The notes under the pieces: model-generated
Database searches by the model: none
What the model was told of the DNA's origin: nothing
Seen by the model: only the letters and a program-made list of their open reading frames with translations
Shown here: piece after piece, positions 36,960 through 45,317 of the stretch
Layout of the letters: each line of letters opens with the position of its first letter
Position numbering within the stretch: position 1 is the first letter of the stretch
Origin: Akkermansia sp.
GTDB taxonomy: Bacteria; Verrucomicrobiota; Verrucomicrobiia; Verrucomicrobiales; Akkermansiaceae
Direction of reading: 5' to 3'
Length of the DNA: 64,000 nucleotides
NCBI GenBank assembly: GCA_030523775.1
Contig: JAUNHW010000001.1
Span: forward strand, 62,001-126,000
Translations under genes and position numbers: made by a program

Positions 36960-38756
36960 TCAATTGCCGGGAGGCGGCAGGATAAAGGATTCGCCGTCGC
37001 CGGCGGGTTGGAGCTGGTCGCTCACCAGGGTGGCATGCATCTCCGGCGCGAAGCGGAGCTTGATGACGCGCACGCCGCTGGCGGCCAGGCGGGCGGCGTC
37101 TTCCGCGGTGAGCCGTATGTTGAGCGTGCCGCGCGCCTCCCCGATGACGGACTTCTCACAGGAGAGGCCGATTTCCCCGAGGGCGTTGGGGCGGATGTTT
37201 TGCGGCACGCCCAGGGTGAGGGTGGTGTCCTCCATCTGCACGCCGGATGCCGCCTGGATGGAAACAACGCCGCTGAGCGTGACGCCGCGGAGCAGCAGGG
37301 GCTTCTTGGCGCTGAGCTGCACGTTGCGCAGCTGCGCGGCGCCGTGGATGCGGGATATCCCCTGCGGTGCAATCTGCGCCAGCCCCACTGCGGCGGGAAT
37401 GTCCGCCCGCACGGGGGAGATGCGGAGACCGTCCAGCTCCAGCGCGGTGTCGCCCTCCATGGAGAGGCAGCCGCCGCACTCGCAAGTGTTCAAGGCCACC
37501 GTGCCCACGTTCTCCAAATCCAGATAGCCCAGGTTGACAAGCTCGCCGTCGCCCACGGTCAGGGATGCGGCGTGCGCCAAACGGCACTGGCCCTCGTTCT
37601 GGAGTGAGCCGAATGAAAAGGCCCCCTGCCCGTCCGTCTGCATGCTGGCGAGCGCGCCGCCGCCAATGCGGCAGCCACCCGCCACGGCCACGGATACGGT
37701 GGCGGTGAAGATGGTCTGCCCGAGCTCGGGAGCGGCCACCACCTCCAGGCTGTCGCACGCCAGCGGGGCGGAGAGCTGCGTGTTGGCGGACACCACGCCA
37801 CCTTGCGGCACGCGGGATGCGGGCGCGGCCTTGCGCGCGACGGAGTCGGGGGTCTTGATGTAGGAGAGCGCGCGGAACACGCGGTAGCCGGGGGCATAGG
37901 AACTGTAGTTGCTGGAGGGATCATTGCTGGACATGACCACCGCGCCGCCATACTCGCGGGCGTTCACGCGGAAGGCGCTGAGCATGCGGTCGTCGGAATC
38001 CGTGAGGTAGAGCGCGCAGAGCTTGCCGTCCGGCCCCTTCTCATAGCCCCAGCAGCAGATGGCGTGCGCACCCGTGCGCGACATACCCCGCGGCGCGTTG
38101 TCGAAATCCAGGAGCGCCAGCAAGCCCGCCTGCCCCTCCACCTGCAGCATTTCGTCCAGGATGCGCTGCACATCCTCCAGCGTGCGCGGGGCGTATTGCA
38201 GGTCGGCATCCGGCGCGGTGCCGTAGTCCACCACGCAGCCGCAAGCGCCGGCGCTGCCGGGCTTCCAATCCGTACCCTTGCCGAAGAGGTTGGTGAAATA
38301 CCCGCCGCCTCCGGACGTTTTCTGCACGGAGAGCCCGCCCTGCGCCACCTGTTGCGGCGTGGGGGTGTAGGCCAGCGAGCCCTGCAGCCACCAGGTGAGC
38401 GCGTTGAGGTTCATGCCGCCGCCATCCGTCCAATGCTTCAGGAACTCGCGGTAGATGGCCAGGTAGCCCGTGCCGTACGGCCTGATATCCAGCGGCCCCA
38501 CAATGCCGTCGGGCACCTCGCGCCCGGCATCGTGCAGGGAGAGGTAGCTGTCCTGCCAATGCTGCAGCAGGTTGGCCCCCGCCGCAATCCAGCACATGCG
38601 CAGGTCGTCGCGCCGCAGCTCCGGGATATTCTGCGCCTCCTCGCTGAAACTCAGCTTGCCCAAATCATAGACCTTGCCGGGCACCACCGCGGCATCCCCC
38701 GCCGCCGCGTGCCACGCCATGCCCCAGAGGGCTGCCAGAGCCAATACAACTTTCAC
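36960..38756 (-). CDS. Secreted IdeS/Mac-like cysteine protease with C-terminal repeat domain
   Basis: A 598-residue protein with a signal peptide (VVLALAALWGMAWHAAAG). The N-terminal 300 residues parallel protease 1: Cys55 in DLRMCWIAAGANLLQHWQ, His231 in GAHAICCWGYEKG, Asp253 and Asp255 in ALYLTDSDD, again with 22 residues from His to Asp as in IdeS. The lysine at Cys minus 10 is missing (Pro45). Residues about 320-598 are strand-rich with repeated SLTVGDGELVNLGYL-type units, like a pectin-lyase-type or autotransporter passenger helix, and lack PEP-CTERM. Start codon is GTG, 6 nt after the -10 box. The substrate is unknown. Confidence 0.68.
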   Translation of the reverse strand: MKVVLALAALWGMAWHAAAGDAAVVPGKVYDLGKLSFSEEAQNIPELRRDDLRMCWIAAGANLLQHWQDSYLSLHDAGREVPDGIVGPLDIRPYGTGYLAIYREFLKHWTDGGGMNLNALTWWLQGSLAYTPTPQQVAQGGLSVQKTSGGGGYFTNLFGKGTDWKPGSAGACGCVVDYGTAPDADLQYAPRTLEDVQRILDEMLQVEGQAGLLALLDFDNAPRGMSRTGAHAICCWGYEKGPDGKLCALYLTDSDDRMLSAFRVNAREYGGAVVMSSNDPSSNYSSYAPGYRVFRALSYIKTPDSVARKAAPASRVPQGGVVSANTQLSAPLACDSLEVVAAPELGQTIFTATVSVAVAGGCRIGGGALASMQTDGQGAFSFGSLQNEGQCRLAHAASLTVGDGELVNLGYLDLENVGTVALNTCECGGCLSMEGDTALELDGLRISPVRADIPAAVGLAQIAPQGISRIHGAAQLRNVQLSAKKPLLLRGVTLSGVVSIQAASGVQMEDTTLTLGVPQNIRPNALGEIGLSCEKSVIGEARGTLNIRLTAEDAARLAASGVRVIKLRFAPEMHATLVSDQLQPAGDGESFILPPPGN

Positions 38757-38762
38757 ACCCCC

Positions 38763-38790
38763 AGCCTACCAGCCCGCGGCGCGTTGTCAA
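38763..38790 (-). promoter_or_regulatory. Promoter of IdeS-like protease 2 operon
   Basis: -35 TTGACA (38785-38790), 16-nt spacer, -10 TAGGCT (38763-38768), 6 nt before the GTG start. Spacer and boxes are nearly identical to the protease 1 promoter. Confidence 0.7.
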
Positions 38791-38856
38791 GCCGCCTGTT
38801 GACACAGCGTGCGGTCCCGCCGCACAGATTGTGCCCCCGCATATGTGTCATGAAAC

Positions 38857-38884
38857 TTGACAAGCGGCATGGCAGGGGTACAAT
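38857..38884 (+). promoter_or_regulatory. Promoter of the 162-residue secreted-protein gene
   Basis: -35 TTGACA, 16-nt spacer, -10 TACAAT (38879-38884), 13 nt before the ATG. Confidence 0.7.
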
Positions 38885-38897
38885 GCCCGCACCAATT

Positions 38898-39386
38898 ATG
38901 AAAACAACATTGATTGCGCTGGCCGCCATGGCCGCCCCGCTCATGATGGCGCAGGAAGCCGCCCCGGCTGCTCCCTCCGCCCCCGCCCCCGCCGCCGAGA
39001 CTCCCGCCGTGGACCAGGCTGAGTACGAGAAGTACGCAGCTCCCGCCCGCGAGACCCTCAAGGCCATGCAGGAGCTTCTCCAGACCCTTCAGGGGGTCAA
39101 CAGCAAGGAGACGGCTGATGCCGCCGCCCCCAAGGTCAAGGAATACCTCCAGAAGATCGACGAAATCAAGGCTGCCTCCCAGGGCCAGCCGGAGCCTTCC
39201 GCGGCCGTTCAGGCCAAGCTCAAGGCCGAGTTCGAGGTCGAGGTGCAGGGCATTATCCAGTCGATGATGGGCACCTTCATGCCGCTTGCGCTGAACCAGT
39301 GCTACGGCTCTGCCGCGCTGATGGAGGCCCTGACCCCCATGCTGGGCGGCGCCGTGGAGGAACCGGCCCCCACCCCGGCTGAATAA
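38898..39386 (+). CDS. Small secreted helical protein, unknown function
   Basis: A 162-residue protein: signal peptide (MKTTLIALAAMAAPLMMAQ), an Ala/Pro linker (EAAPAAPSAPAPAAE), then helices (ARETLKAMQELLQTLQGV, VKEYLQKIDEIKAASQG) and a second part with Met-rich SMMGTFMPLALNQ. It has its own consensus promoter and a very strong terminator, so it is a monocistronic, probably well-expressed gene. It shares the signal peptide plus Ala/Pro linker design of other secreted proteins here. Function not recognised. Confidence 0.65.
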   Translation: MKTTLIALAAMAAPLMMAQEAAPAAPSAPAPAAETPAVDQAEYEKYAAPARETLKAMQELLQTLQGVNSKETADAAAPKVKEYLQKIDEIKAASQGQPEPSAAVQAKLKAEFEVEVQGIIQSMMGTFMPLALNQCYGSAALMEALTPMLGGAVEEPAPTPAE

Positions 39387-39409
39387 AGCAACCGTTCAAC
39401 ACCGTTTCC

Positions 39410-39443
39410 AAGCACCGCGGGCCCAACCCCGCGGTGCTTTTTT
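39410..39443 (+). terminator. Strong rho-independent terminator
   Basis: Perfect 12-bp stem (AAGCACCGCGGG / CCCGCGGTGCTT), 6-nt loop, followed by a run of six T (39438-39443). Confidence 0.93.
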
Positions 39444-39483
39444 AGATACGCGCAAGCCGGAACAGGTAACCACCGGCGCAGGG

Positions 39484-41154
39484 CTACTTCACTAGATGGC
39501 CGATGTTGTTCTCCTGCTTCAAGATATCTCCCTTGGCAAAATCCCCGATATTCAGCGGAACTTCACTCTTCACCCCACACAAGGTCAAGATGGTGGCATA
39601 TATCTGCCCATGGACGAGGACCTTGTCCCTGGCGGCCTCCAAGGCTGCCACCACATCGGGATGACTCTCCCTGTACTTGTCGGAGAACCAGATGAATGCA
39701 GCCACGTGGCGTATGTTCTCTCCACCGTCCAATTCGCCTGCATGCCCTAGGAGTTGTCCTCCCTCTCCCAACGATTCCCCGTGATCGGAACAATACAGCA
39801 CCACGGCGTTCCTGTCCTTCAAACCTTCTATCAATTCCGCCAGGAACGTGTCCGTTGCAAGGATACTGTTGTCATACCTGTTTGTGTAGGCCGCGATCGA
39901 TTCATCGAATGACGAGAGGTTCTTCAAGGCTGCGGGCTGGAATATCCCGAACTCGTCTTCATAGTGATACGGGATGTGCCCCGTTCCGTTTTCCACCAAG
40001 ACCATTTGCCTCCCGGCTTGGCTTTGGGCTACGTCCCTCACGATGGTTGCGGCGACATCCCTGACATTCGCGCGTATAGATTTATGCTCCATGATGTCAT
40101 CGCCCGCCAAGGTTTTGAACAGTTTCAACGTGAACATATCCTCCGTGTTCTCGAATACCGCGCGGTTCGTAAATCCCTCCTTCTTCAATATGGAAAGGAA
40201 GGATGTCCGCGAGGCGTGCTCCTGCCTTTTTGTCAAACCGGATAGTATGCCCTCGAAACTGATGGATGTGGCCGAGCCGAACGAATACATCCTGCTGAAG
40301 AAGGTGATGCCGGGAATGGCTGAAAGGCGCGGCATGGTGTTGCGCCCGTACCCGCCGGCCGGCGTATGGTCCGCCCGCATGCTTTCCCCCACCACCAATA
40401 CGACCGTCAGCGGCGTTTGGGGCGCTTCGCTTTCCGATGCGTAGCCGGCTGAATCATCCAAGACGATATCTCGGTAATAGTACGCCACTTCAGACACCGT
40501 AGTCGGCACCCACTGGAATGGTTGCCTGAGCTGTTCGACGAAAACACTTGGGAAACTATGCTTGAGGGATAAAAGATGATACTGGAAGACCAGGTTGGGG
40601 AACGCGTAAACGGCAAAAAAGGCAAGCAAGGCAGCTAGGCTGAGGCAGACGGCGCTTTTCCATGAACCCCGGCCACTGTCGCCGCCCTTTTTCCTCCTTT
40701 CCCAAGAACGCACGGCCCAGCGCGCCCCCGCATACAGTACGCAGCACACTATGATACTGATAAGAACCGCGGTTACGGACTCAACGCTCACGAAGCCGGC
40801 AGTTTCCTCTGGATTCGTTTCAATGACGGCTCGCACCAGCGCCTCGGAAAGCTTGCAACCATATGCCTCCTTGGCGTATTTCAGAAAAATGAACAGCAGG
40901 CACACCGGCGTGTACAGACAGATCCCGATGTAGCGGACCTTGGCGCAGAAGTAGAGAAAAAGCGAGCCAAGCACCACCAAGTACACCTGCCGAAACGGCA
41001 TGATTTTGTAATCCCCATCAAAGAACGTATCGTTGAAGTAGCCGCAGAAAACATACCCCAGTACCAGCAACACAAGGACGCGCAGCCAAAATTGCCGGTC
41101 CTTCCAGCAACACCGTTCCGTTCCCTTTTCCTGCATGGTTCCATCTTCAGCCAT
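39484..41154 (-). CDS. Membrane sulfatase-superfamily protein, phosphoethanolamine transferase-like
   Basis: A 556-residue protein with about five transmembrane helices in the first 190 residues and a periplasmic alkaline-phosphatase-fold domain. LVVGESMRADHTPAGGYGRN holds the nucleophile position (Ser258, where EptA has Thr) and YCSDHGESLGEGG holds metal ligands. Enzymes of this type transfer phosphoethanolamine from phosphatidylethanolamine to lipid A or other surface glycans. The start at 41154 lies 6 nt after the -10 box; upstream in-frame codons fall in the promoter. Base composition is less GC-rich than the surroundings. A second, quite different member is at 46313. Confidence 0.8.
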   Translation of the reverse strand: MAEDGTMQEKGTERCCWKDRQFWLRVLVLLVLGYVFCGYFNDTFFDGDYKIMPFRQVYLVVLGSLFLYFCAKVRYIGICLYTPVCLLFIFLKYAKEAYGCKLSEALVRAVIETNPEETAGFVSVESVTAVLISIIVCCVLYAGARWAVRSWERRKKGGDSGRGSWKSAVCLSLAALLAFFAVYAFPNLVFQYHLLSLKHSFPSVFVEQLRQPFQWVPTTVSEVAYYYRDIVLDDSAGYASESEAPQTPLTVVLVVGESMRADHTPAGGYGRNTMPRLSAIPGITFFSRMYSFGSATSISFEGILSGLTKRQEHASRTSFLSILKKEGFTNRAVFENTEDMFTLKLFKTLAGDDIMEHKSIRANVRDVAATIVRDVAQSQAGRQMVLVENGTGHIPYHYEDEFGIFQPAALKNLSSFDESIAAYTNRYDNSILATDTFLAELIEGLKDRNAVVLYCSDHGESLGEGGQLLGHAGELDGGENIRHVAAFIWFSDKYRESHPDVVAALEAARDKVLVHGQIYATILTLCGVKSEVPLNIGDFAKGDILKQENNIGHLVK

Positions 41155-41160
41155 GGGTGT

Positions 41161-41189
41161 GTTGTACCTTTTCCGAATGGCTAGGTCAA
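41161..41189 (-). promoter_or_regulatory. Promoter of the phosphoethanolamine transferase-like gene
   Basis: -35 TTGACC (41184-41189), 17-nt spacer, -10 TACAAC (41161-41166), 6 nt before the ATG. Confidence 0.55.
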
Positions 41190-41241
41190 GCAAAACATGC
41201 CAAAGGGCGGAGGCAAATGGCGTTTTCCCTGAAAGTCAGCT

Positions 41242-42357
41242 TCAGGAACTGTGTACAGTCTGGTGGGTGCCTTTGTTGGGTTTGACAAAGGCGAATCGGT
41301 GCATAAACGAGGGGAAGTGCGCAGTGAGCAGATGGTAGAAAGCCAGGCAAATGCAAAGCGCCATTACCGGCAATGCCATCTCTTGAAGTGTGCATACCAA
41401 GTAATTATTGCTACGCCGGATGATAAGCTGCAAATACTGCAACACGATATAGTGCGTAGTGTAGACAAACATCATGGCCGGGCCGTATCTTGCCACCAAT
41501 TTGAAGACTGCCGGGCAATATTTTTCACAGAGCGCGGAGATGCTCATAATCATCAGCACGGATATTGCCACAAGCTCACAACTCTTGCATGGGGGAAAAA
41601 ATCCCCAAAAATGCACCATGGGAAACAGCAACAGGGCGGCGGTAATCGGTAGCCACGCGTAGTCTTTGATGAATTTATCAAAGAACGCCAATGAAAAGGA
41701 GCGCCTCACGATTATTCCCAAAGAGAAAAAGCCAACGGACATTAGATTCTCATACGTCCTTCCCGGTATGGCTTCAATTGCAAACTCCTTGCTGTGGTCG
41801 CCCGTGTCCACGGTCAGCAGGATTTCGCCGCATGCCAGGCTCGCAAGAACCAGCACAATTAAAATCTTGTTGTTCATGTTGTACAGCAAAGGTGCAAACA
41901 ATGCCAGCACCATCAGATTTTTTAAAAACCACAATGGCACATTCAAAGGATATGTATGTGGCCCGGGAGGGTTGAGCCCCATCCAATCGCCCAGAGCAGA
42001 GAGCGAGATGAAGGAGAAGTCTCCCGCAACTATTGATTCATAATGGTACAGAGGCACTAACAGCACCACTCCCATCGCGCTCCAAAACAGGTATGCCCAT
42101 AACAGCTGAAAGAAGCGTCGACTGTCTATGTACTTTTTTAATCCGCACGCTTCCTTATGTGCGTGGACAAAGTAACCCGACAGAAAAAAGAACAGGAATA
42201 TCAGTCCTCGATACGTTAGCTCGTCTGCAAACCACACCATGGTCCCCCTCACGGGATGCACATGCCGAACGATGACAAAAAAGGCGGCATATGCTCTGCA
42301 GAAATCAATCCAGCCGATTCTTGCGGTACCACCTTTGGGCTCTTCCTGGAAAGTCAT
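41242..42357 (-). CDS. Acyltransferase family 3 membrane protein
   Basis: A 371-residue integral membrane protein with about ten hydrophobic segments. The family signature is present: RIGWIDFCRAYAAFFVIVRH with the conserved His, then FFFLSGYFVH, and later PLWFLKNLMVLALFAPLLY. Acyltransferase-3 proteins O-acetylate surface polysaccharides, LPS or peptidoglycan. The ATG at 42357 is 7 nt after the -10 box; the region upstream is promoter. It is clearly more AT-rich than the window average, suggesting acquisition with the neighbouring transferase gene. Confidence 0.88.
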   Translation of the reverse strand: MTFQEEPKGGTARIGWIDFCRAYAAFFVIVRHVHPVRGTMVWFADELTYRGLIFLFFFLSGYFVHAHKEACGLKKYIDSRRFFQLLWAYLFWSAMGVVLLVPLYHYESIVAGDFSFISLSALGDWMGLNPPGPHTYPLNVPLWFLKNLMVLALFAPLLYNMNNKILIVLVLASLACGEILLTVDTGDHSKEFAIEAIPGRTYENLMSVGFFSLGIIVRRSFSLAFFDKFIKDYAWLPITAALLLFPMVHFWGFFPPCKSCELVAISVLMIMSISALCEKYCPAVFKLVARYGPAMMFVYTTHYIVLQYLQLIIRRSNNYLVCTLQEMALPVMALCICLAFYHLLTAHFPSFMHRFAFVKPNKGTHQTVHSS

Positions 42358-42364
42358 GGACAAC

Positions 42365-42393
42365 ATGGTAGCGTATTTCAAATGGGTAGTCAA
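42365..42393 (-). promoter_or_regulatory. Promoter of the acyltransferase gene
   Basis: -35 TTGACT (42388-42393), 17-nt spacer, -10 TACCAT (42365-42370), 7 nt before the ATG. The spacer is one arm of a distant inverted repeat. Confidence 0.6.
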
Positions 42394-42533
42394 TCACAAA
42401 GTCGATGATTGCTCTTGTCGCATAAACCAGCACGAGGATTGGCAATGACGGATGGGGCAACCCAACCAAACAGAAAAAGCAAGTGATTTACATTGGGTAT
42501 CGTAGATGATGCGACCCACCCATTTGAAATCCG
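42372..42533. repeat. Inverted repeat across the acyltransferase promoter region
   Basis: CGTATTTCAAATGGGT (42372-42387) and ACCCATTTGAAATCCG (42518-42533) pair at 15 of 16 positions, 130 nt apart. The rest of the 362-nt gap between 42357 and 42720 is AT-rich, with no gene that I recognise. Confidence 0.5.
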
Positions 42534-42568
42534 TATTCAACGAACTTGGACAAAACAAACCGCGAAGC

Positions 42569-42607
42569 GTGTACGCCCCATAGGGAATGAGGGCGCATGG
42601 CGTACAC
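42569..42607. repeat. Hairpin-forming inverted repeat upstream of fumarase
   Basis: Perfect 9-bp arms GTGTACGCC / GGCGTACAC with a 21-nt loop, about 75 nt before the fumarase -35 element. It could be a terminator or an operator. Confidence 0.35.
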
Positions 42608-42680
42608 CCGACCCCTCGCGCCTTTCCCGTGATGTCTTTGGTACACATGCGCATTTGCCGTGGCACGGAGAAATTTAGGC

Positions 42681-42709
42681 TCGCAAAACAGGGTGAAATG
42701 TGGTAGGAA
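42681..42709 (+). promoter_or_regulatory. Fumarase promoter (weak)
   Basis: -35 TCGCAA, 17-nt spacer, -10 TAGGAA (42704-42709). The -10 ends 10 nt before the ATG at 42720 and abuts the in-frame ATG at 42711, favouring 42720. Confidence 0.4.
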
Positions 42710-42719
42710 TATGCGCGTT

Positions 42720-44369
42720 ATGGCAACACCTCCCTTTGTATACCAGGAAATGTTCCCCATGGGGGAAGACACCACGAAGTACCGCCTGCTCACCAAGGAC
42801 TACGTGAGCGTGGGCGAGTTTGAAGGCAAGCCCATCCTCAAGGTGGAGCCGGAAGGGCTGCGCCTGCTGGCGGAAACCGCCTGGCACGATGTGGCCTTCT
42901 ACCTGCGCCCGGAGCACCTCAAGATGGTGCAGGGAATCCTTTCCGACCCCGCAGCTTCCGAAAACGACAAGAGCGTGGCGCTCACCATGCTGCGCAACGC
43001 GGAGGTGGCGTCCATGGGCGTGCTGCCGCTCTGCCAGGACACCGGCACGGCCATCTGCGTGGGCAAGAAGGGCCAGCAGGTGTGGACCGGGTACAACGAT
43101 GCGGAGTACATCTCCCGCGGCGCGTACGACTGCTACACCAAGAACAACCTGCGCTACTCCCAGAACGTGGCGCTGGATATGTACAAGGAGGTGAACACGC
43201 GCACCAACCTGCCCGCGCAGATCGACCTCTTTGCCACAGACCACGGCATGGAGTACTCCTTCCTGTTCATCGCGAAGGGCGGCGGCTCCGCCAACAAGAC
43301 TTACCTGTATCAGGAGACCAAGGCGCTGCTCAACCCCGCCTCCCTGAAAAAGTTCATGGTGCAGAAGATGAGTACGCTCGGCACCGCCGCCTGCCCGCCC
43401 TACCACGTGGCGTTCGTCGTCGGCGGCACCAGCGCGGAGCTTTGCCTCAAGACCGTCAAGCTCGCCTCCACCAAGTACTATGATTCCCTGCCCACCAGCG
43501 GCAACGAGCACGGCCGCGCCTTCCGCGACGTTGAGCTGGAGGCCGAGCTCAAGAAGGAGGCGGAGAAGCTGGGTCTGGGCGCGCAGTTCGGCGGCAAGTG
43601 GTTTGCCCTGGACGTGCGCGTGGTGCGCCTGCCTCGCCACGGCGCCTCCTGCCCGGTGGCTCTGGGCGTGTCCTGCTCCGCAGACCGCAACGCCAAGGCC
43701 AAGATCACCCCGGAGGGTATCTTCATCGAGGAGCTGGAGTACGACCCCGGCAAGTACATCCCCGCAGAGCTGCGCGAGACCAAGAGCGCAGGCGTGCCCA
43801 TCGATTTGGACCGCCCGATGAAGGAAGTGCTCGCCGAACTCACCAAGTACCCGGTCAAGACCCGCCTCTCCCTCACCGGCACCATCATGGTGGGCCGCGA
43901 TATCGCCCACGCCAAGCTCAAGGAGCTTATCGATGCCGGCAAGGACCTGCCGCAGTACATCAAAGACCACCCCATCTACTACGCCGGACCCGCCAAGACG
44001 CCGGAAGGCTACCCCTCCGGGTCCTTCGGCCCCACCACCGCCGGCCGCATGGACCCCTATGTGGAGCTTTTCCAGAGCCACGGCGGCAGCATGATCATGA
44101 TTGCCAAGGGCAACCGCGCCCAGTGCGTCACGGACTCCTGCAAGAAGTTCGGCGGCTTCTACCTCGGCTCCATCGGCGGCGTGGCCGCGGATTTGGCCAA
44201 GAACTGCATCACCTCCATCGAGTGCGTGGAATACCCGGAGCTCGGCATGGAAGCCATCTGGAAGATTACGGTCAAGGACTTCCCCGCCTACATCCTGGTG
44301 GACGACAAGGGCAACGACTTCTTTGCCGACATCCGCGCAGGCTGGGCGTGCCCCGGCTGCGCGCACTAA
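42720..44369 (+). CDS. Class I fumarate hydratase
   Basis: A 549-residue iron-sulfur fumarase. The cluster ligands align with those of E. coli FumA: Cys105 (PLCQDTGTA), Cys225 ([10 protein letters not shown]) and Cys319 ([11 protein letters not shown]). The C-terminal beta part has [32 protein letters not shown] and [16 protein letters not shown]. It interconverts fumarate and malate; class I enzymes are oxygen-sensitive, which fits an anaerobic gut organism. A perfect inverted repeat spans the stop codon. It precedes the cdsA operon but is probably a separate unit. Confidence 0.95.
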   Translation: MATPPFVYQEMFPMGEDTTKYRLLTKDYVSVGEFEGKPILKVEPEGLRLLAETAWHDVAFYLRPEHLKMVQGILSDPAASENDKSVALTMLRNAEVASMGVLPLCQDTGTAICVGKKGQQVWTGYNDAEYISRGAYDCYTKNNLRYSQNVALDMYKEVNTRTNLPAQIDLFATDHGMEYSFLFIAKGGGSANKTYLYQETKALLNPASLKKFMVQKMSTLGTAACPPYHVAFVVGGTSAELCLKTVKLASTKYYDSLPTSGNEHGRAFRDVELEAELKKEAEKLGLGAQFGGKWFALDVRVVRLPRHGASCPVALGVSCSADRNAKAKITPEGIFIEELEYDPGKYIPAELRETKSAGVPIDLDRPMKEVLAELTKYPVKTRLSLTGTIMVGRDIAHAKLKELIDAGKDLPQYIKDHPIYYAGPAKTPEGYPSGSFGPTTAGRMDPYVELFQSHGGSMIMIAKGNRAQCVTDSCKKFGGFYLGSIGGVAADLAKNCITSIECVEYPELGMEAIWKITVKDFPAYILVDDKGNDFFADIRAGWACPGCAH

Positions 44370-44379
44370 GGTGCGCGCA
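44358..44379 (+). terminator. Hairpin spanning the fumarase stop codon
   Basis: Perfect 9-bp arms TGCGCGCAC / GTGCGCGCA with a 4-nt loop that contains the TAA stop. No T tract follows, so it may stabilise the mRNA end rather than terminate. Confidence 0.4.
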
Positions 44380-44383
44380 GGGA

Positions 44384-44411
44384 TGTACAAAGTACAATGT
44401 ACAATGTACAA
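44384..44411 (+). repeat. Four tandem 7-bp repeats before cdsA
   Basis: TGTACAA, AGTACAA, TGTACAA, TGTACAA in a row, ending 3 nt before the cdsA ATG. Each TGTACA is itself palindromic. It occupies the place of the ribosome binding site, so copy number could change initiation. Confidence 0.8.
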
Positions 44412-44414
44412 ATT

Positions 44415-45317
44415 ATGAGTGACAAGCTGAAGACATTCTACGCCCGCCTGTTCAGCACGGTGGTGCTGCTGGCGCTGCTGGGCGGCGCCGTTTGGTGGAA
44501 CAGCCCGGCGGGGTACGGCGTGCTCATCTGCCTGCTGTGCAACCTCACCTCCGTGGAGTGGTTCCGCATGCTCAAGGGCACTACCGCCTGCCGCAAGCTG
44601 GTGCTGGTGTTCGGCCTGCTGCTGCCGTGGCTGGAGTTCGCCAAGATGCTCCAAGAGCCGCAATTCCCGTCCTTGGCCGCAGACTCCTGCGGCCTGTTCC
44701 TGATGTTGCTGGTGTATGTGCTGGCGGCGTTTTTCGTGAACCTGTTCTGCATGGACCGCCGCGGCCGCACCGGGCGGGAGGCGCTGGAATCCATGGGGCT
44801 CACCCTGCTGGCCTTCGTGTTCCCCGTATGGATGTTCTGCTTCGGCATGAAGGAGCTGGACACCAACAATCTCATGCTGCTGCTCTGGGTGGTGCTCTTC
44901 ACCAAGATGAGCGACATCTGGGCGTACTGCTGCGGCGTGCTGGTGGGGCGCAAGTTCATCCAGGCACCATTCAGCCCGGCGGTCTCACCCAAAAAATCCT
45001 GGGAGGGTATCATCGGCTCCTACATCATCACCATGGTGGCGGGGTATTTCCTGTATGAGTGGATTGTCGGCCCCGTGGAGAAGGATTTGCCGCTCGCCGC
45101 GTACATCATCATGGGCAGCATCCTCTTTGTTCTGGCCGTCACGGGCGACCTGGCGGGCTCGCTCATCAAGCGCGGCCTGGCGGTGAAGGACAGCGGCTCC
45201 CTGCTGCCCGGCATCGGCGGCATCTTTGATTTGATCGACTCCCCCGCCTTCACGGTATCGGTCTGCTTCGGCCTCTGCCCGCTGCTGGGCGAGACTGTCC
45301 AAATTCTCTTCTCCTGA
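44415..45317 (+). CDS. cdsA: Phosphatidate cytidylyltransferase
   Basis: A 300-residue integral membrane enzyme with about eight hydrophobic segments. The C-terminal family signature is present as TGDLAGSLIKRGLAVKDSG followed by LLPGIGGIFDLIDS; the usual PGHGGxxDRxD reads PGIGGIFDLID, so His and Arg are replaced. It makes CDP-diacylglycerol from phosphatidate and CTP for phospholipid synthesis. The ATG at 44415 directly follows the tandem repeats. Its stop overlaps the diacylglycerol kinase start by one base. Next come the kinase and a phosphoethanolamine-transferase-like gene. Confidence 0.9.
   Translation: MSDKLKTFYARLFSTVVLLALLGGAVWWNSPAGYGVLICLLCNLTSVEWFRMLKGTTACRKLVLVFGLLLPWLEFAKMLQEPQFPSLAADSCGLFLMLLVYVLAAFFVNLFCMDRRGRTGREALESMGLTLLAFVFPVWMFCFGMKELDTNNLMLLLWVVLFTKMSDIWAYCCGVLVGRKFIQAPFSPAVSPKKSWEGIIGSYIITMVAGYFLYEWIVGPVEKDLPLAAYIIMGSILFVLAVTGDLAGSLIKRGLAVKDSGSLLPGIGGIFDLIDSPAFTVSVCFGLCPLLGETVQILFS

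Noticed and set aside
42675..44663. Open frame of 662 codons opposite fumarase
   Set aside because: Antisense to conserved iron-sulfur motifs and rich in Ala/His/Gly repeats typical of shadow frames.
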